This document shows positions 14,382-16,922 of a DNA stretch of 16,922 nt, piece after piece. The number at the start of each line of letters is the position of its first letter. The stretch's first letter is position 1. The notes under the pieces were generated by a model. That model was not told where the DNA came from. It saw nothing but the letters and a program-made list of their open reading frames with translations, and did not search any database. Both the position numbers and the translations under genes were made by a program. Source of the DNA: Bacteroidales bacterium (lineage in GTDB: Bacteria; Bacteroidota; Bacteroidia; Bacteroidales; UBA4181); assembly GCA_028700615.1 (NCBI GenBank), contig JAQVSH010000016.1:1-16922 (forward strand). Direction: 5' to 3'.

Positions 14382-15620
14382 ATGAAGAAAATAGCACTCT
14401 GTTTTAATATTCATCAGCCTTTTCGGCTGAAAAGATACCGGTTTTTTGATTTGGGATCCGATCATTATTATTATGATGATTATTCCAATGAGTACAATAT
14501 GCGAAGACTTGCCGATCAGACGATTCTTCCCGGCAATAAGATTCTGTCAGATTTGATCGCAGCCCATAAAGACAGATTCAGAGTAAGTTTTTCTATCTCG
14601 GGGACCGCTTTGGATCAGTTTGAGTTGTATGCCCCGGATGTTCTGGAGAGTTTTCAGCAGTTGGCGGCTACCGGATGTGTCGAATTTCTTTGTGATACGG
14701 ATTCCTGTTCCCTGGTCTCTCTGACCGATCGGGATGAGTTTGCGGATCAGGTAAAACGTCAGAAAGCCCGGTTAAAAAACTATTTTAATTACGATCCCGA
14801 AGTGTTTTGCAATACCCAGATGATCTATTCCGATCAAATTGGAGATTGGCTGTATGATCTTGGATTTCAGGCTGTTTTAACAGAAGGCGCCCGTCATTTA
14901 CTGGGATGGAAAAGCCCCAATTTTGTATATTGCAGTTCGACCAATCCGAGAATGAAGATTTTGTTGAGAAATTATCTTCTCAGTGATGACATCGGTTTGA
15001 ATTTTTCGGAACCTCAATGGTCCGAGTATCCTCTGACCGCAGACAAGTTTGCTTCGTGGCTCAGAGCCTCTGATCCGAAGGAGGAGGACATTATCCTGGC
15101 CATGGATTATAATGTTTTTGGAGAAAAAAATTCTGCTTCTTCCGGCATCTTTGAGTTTTTGCGCTATTTGCCTTCTGCTGTTTTTTCTATGGGAGGCATG
15201 GAGTTTTCTTCTTTGAAAAATATTTCGGGACAACTTCCCGTAGGGCCACTCAGCGTGAACGATCCGATTTCCTGGGTGGACGAGGAGCGTGATCTCACCG
15301 CCTGGCTTGGGAATGAATTGCAACAGGAAGCTTTTCAGAAATTATACAGCCTGATCCCTTATATGAAAAAAATTAAGGATCCTGTGATTCGTTTGGATTG
15401 GCGTTATTTGCAAACGAGTAATCATTTCCGTTTTATGAGTACAAAATATTTCTCTACGGAGAAGCTTTTTTCTATTCCCTCTCCGTATGAATCTCCATAT
15501 GATGCTTTTATCAATTATATGAACATTCTGAGTGATTTTACTATCCGTGTAAAGGCGGCTGTCAATGCCACTATGCAAAAGAAGACAAAGAAAACCTATG
15601 AGAAAACAGTCCATTCATAG
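14382..15620 (+). CDS. GH57 alpha-amylase-like protein, probably catalytically altered
   Basis: This 412-residue cytosolic protein belongs to glycoside hydrolase family 57 (retaining alpha-glucan enzymes). The five conserved regions can be followed: NIHQPFRL (9-16), SGTALDQFE (73-81), VFCNTQMIYSD (141-151), MDYNVFGEK (241-249) and DPISWVDEERDLTAWLGN (294-311). Active alpha-amylase members read roughly NTELIY and DYETFGEH in regions 3 and 4. Here the nucleophile position is Gln146 (CAG at 14817-14819) in place of Glu, while the acid/base Asp242 is kept and the flanking Glu and His are replaced. Loss of catalytic residues is, as I recall, a known trait of Bacteroidetes GH57 'alpha-amylase-like' proteins, so this is probably inherited and not recent damage: the frame is intact and codon use normal. 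It may bind glucan or regulate its neighbours. The C-terminus is a short lysine-rich tail (400-405). It starts 14 bp after the GT4 gene. Confidence 0.9.
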   Translation: MKKIALCFNIHQPFRLKRYRFFDLGSDHYYYDDYSNEYNMRRLADQTILPGNKILSDLIAAHKDRFRVSFSISGTALDQFELYAPDVLESFQQLAATGCVEFLCDTDSCSLVSLTDRDEFADQVKRQKARLKNYFNYDPEVFCNTQMIYSDQIGDWLYDLGFQAVLTEGARHLLGWKSPNFVYCSSTNPRMKILLRNYLLSDDIGLNFSEPQWSEYPLTADKFASWLRASDPKEEDIILAMDYNVFGEKNSASSGIFEFLRYLPSAVFSMGGMEFSSLKNISGQLPVGPLSVNDPISWVDEERDLTAWLGNELQQEAFQKLYSLIPYMKKIKDPVIRLDWRYLQTSNHFRFMSTKYFSTEKLFSIPSPYESPYDAFINYMNILSDFTIRVKAAVNATMQKKTKKTYEKTVHS

Positions 15621-15633
15621 AGGGGATTTTTGC

Positions 15634-15641
15634 TACTTTTG
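15634..15641 (+). promoter_or_regulatory. Putative internal promoter -7 element of the GT3 glycogen synthase gene
   Basis: TACTTTTG is an exact TAnnTTTG match in the 69-bp gap after the GH57-like gene, much wider than the 14- and 15-bp gaps earlier in the cluster. Transcription would start near 15648, leaving about 42 nt before the ATG at 15690. No -33 TTTG is visible. The synthase may thus be expressed partly independently of the upstream genes. Confidence 0.45.
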
Positions 15642-15689
15642 CTGTTCTCATGTTGGGAAACATATTAAATACTTTATTAACAAGATATT

Positions 15690-16922
15690 ATGGAAAAGCA
15701 TATAAAACCAGATTTTATTTTTGAAACCAGCTGGGAAGTCTGCAATAAGGTGGGTGGGATCCATACAGTACTTTCTACAAAGGCTCTGACTCTGGTGAAC
15801 GATTTGAAAAAAAATTATATTCTTATAGGTCCTGATGTCTGGCGTGATACCCAAAATAATCCGGAATTTGAAGAAGATCATTTTTTATTTAGATCCTGGT
15901 CCGCCCAAGCTGCTGAAGAAGGTCTCCGCGTTCGGGTGGGTCGGTGGAAAATACAGGGAAGTCCGGTTGCTCTCATTGTTGATTTTCAGTCCTATACTTT
16001 ACAGAAAGATGCGATTTTTGCCACATTTTGGGAGTCCTATAAACTGGATTCTCTCACGGGTCAGTGGGATTATGTGGAGCCTGCATTATTTGGTTATGCC
16101 GCGGCTAAAGTCATCGAGAGTTTTGTCCGATATTATGCCGGGTCCCGGGACCGGATCATTGCTCAGTTTCATGAATGGATGACCGGTACAGGGTTGCTGT
16201 ATTTAAAACTACATGTTCCTCAGGTAGCCACTGTATTTACTACACATGCCACCGTACTGGGAAGGTCTGTCGCCGGGAATCTCTTGCCTCTGTATGGAAA
16301 TATGCAGCAATACAATCCTGAGTTGAAAGCGGCTGAATTTAATCTCAAGGCCAAACAATCTCTGGAACAGCTTTCTGCTTTTCATTCGGATGCCTTTACT
16401 ACTGTCAGTGCCATTACCGCCCGGGAGTGCGAACATTTTCTGTCCAAAAAAGTAGATGTCATTACTCCGAATGGTTTTGAAGATTCATTTGTTCCCTCGG
16501 CAGAAAATTTTAATCCGGCAAGACAAAAAGCCAGAGAAAAATTAATGCAGGTTTCAAAGGCATTGTTTGGAAGTATTTCGGAAAATCCTTGTTTTATTGC
16601 AACCAGCGGGAGATATGAGTTTAAAAATAAAGGGGTGGATGTCTTCATCAAAACTTTGGGAGCATTGAACCGCGACCCTGAACTTTCCAAAGAGGTCATT
16701 GCCTTGTTATTGATTCCGGCCAATCATTATGGTCCCAGGAAAGATCTGCAGGCCGTTTTGTCGGGCCAGGGGATCAATGAAAACGGGAAAATTCTTACAC
16801 ACAATCTTCATGATCAGGAGTATGATCCTATTCTGAATCTTATTTGTCATGAAAATCTGGGTAATGCTCCGGAGAATAAGGTGAAAATCATGTTTGTACC
16901 GTGTTATCTTAATGGTACGGAT
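15690..16922 (+). CDS. Glycogen synthase, GT3 (eukaryote-like) family, 3' end outside window
   Basis: I translated this frame by hand: 411 codons from the ATG at 15690 to the window edge with no stop. The N-terminus FETSWEVCNKVGGIHTVLSTKA (starting at residue 11; GGIHTVLSTKA at 22-32) is the hallmark of GT3 glycogen synthases, the family of animal and fungal enzymes, which elongate alpha-1,4-glucan from UDP-glucose. Further GT3 marks are WDYVEPALFGYAAA (126-139), QFHEWMTGTGLLYLK (159-173), TTHATVLGR (184-192), TPNGFE (259-264) and SGRYEFKNKGVDVFI (306-320), which holds Arg308 and Lys314 of the donor site. The C-terminal part with the EX7E motif and the remaining roughly 140 residues lie beyond the window, judged from the usual bacterial length of about 550. 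It is the polymerising enzyme of the cluster. No GlgC-type ADP-glucose pyrophosphorylase is seen here, consistent with a UDP-glucose route. Confidence 0.93.
   Translation, partial: MEKHIKPDFIFETSWEVCNKVGGIHTVLSTKALTLVNDLKKNYILIGPDVWRDTQNNPEFEEDHFLFRSWSAQAAEEGLRVRVGRWKIQGSPVALIVDFQSYTLQKDAIFATFWESYKLDSLTGQWDYVEPALFGYAAAKVIESFVRYYAGSRDRIIAQFHEWMTGTGLLYLKLHVPQVATVFTTHATVLGRSVAGNLLPLYGNMQQYNPELKAAEFNLKAKQSLEQLSAFHSDAFTTVSAITARECEHFLSKKVDVITPNGFEDSFVPSAENFNPARQKAREKLMQVSKALFGSISENPCFIATSGRYEFKNKGVDVFIKTLGALNRDPELSKEVIALLLIPANHYGPRKDLQAVLSGQGINENGKILTHNLHDQEYDPILNLICHENLGNAPENKVKIMFVPCYLNGTD

Noticed and set aside
14382..15620. GH57-like gene as a recent pseudogene
   Set aside because: The frame is complete, tightly spaced with its neighbours, and the flanking conserved regions are well kept. 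The altered catalytic positions fit the inherited pattern of this Bacteroidetes subgroup better than decay.
1..16922. Defence island, prophage, CRISPR array or transposon
   Set aside because: No direct-repeat array, integrase, transposase, phage or toxin-antitoxin-like gene is visible. All genes are recognisable core metabolism or envelope functions with even composition.

Overview
The window looks like a chromosomal segment of a Bacteroidetes bacterium, most likely class Bacteroidia and probably Bacteroidales; I cannot name the genus. Four things point there. Five intergenic gaps carry a TAnnTTTG element, the -7 box of the Bacteroidetes primary sigma factor. The translation starts have A/T-rich leaders and no clear Shine-Dalgarno sequence. 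A DUF4290 gene sits directly before murA. A debranching enzyme, a GT4 glycosyltransferase, a degenerate GH57 protein and a eukaryote-type (GT3) glycogen synthase stand in a row. I see no tRNA, rRNA, CRISPR array, insertion sequence, integrase or other mobile element, and base composition and codon use look even throughout.

Layout. 1-467: the 3' end of a 6-phosphofructokinase gene, followed by a clear intrinsic terminator. 665-1369: a TonB-type energy transducer with its own promoter and terminator. 1465-2661: the ribosome-associated GTPase HflX. A perfect 30-bp palindrome separates hflX from the convergent gene at 2689-5262 (minus strand), a B12-dependent (class II) ribonucleotide reductase. 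5537-6775: the Kdo transferase WaaA. 6843-8821: DUF4290 and murA, closely spaced. The murA stop codon overlaps that of a convergent two-gene minus-strand operon (8818-10804): a thioredoxin-fold lipoprotein and lpxH, overlapping by 11 bp. 11065-16922: four plus-strand genes for glycogen metabolism (GH133 debranching enzyme, GT4 glycosyltransferase, GH57-like protein, GT3 glycogen synthase). The last runs off the window.

How the genes work together. The middle block (5.5-10.8 kb) is about the cell envelope: WaaA and LpxH act in Kdo-lipid A synthesis, MurA makes the first committed step of peptidoglycan synthesis, and the lipoprotein is a predicted periplasmic thiol-disulfide protein. The right-hand block builds and remodels glycogen: the GT3 synthase elongates chains and the GH133 enzyme removes branches. 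The GT4 and GH57 proteins have less certain jobs.

Most of this is ordinary housekeeping DNA, and I do not see a convincing new multi-gene system. The best leads are the GH57 protein, whose expected nucleophile Glu is a Gln; the unexplained partnership of DUF4290 with murA; the Asp-for-Cys MurA that predicts intrinsic fosfomycin resistance; and two palindromic intergenic sites.
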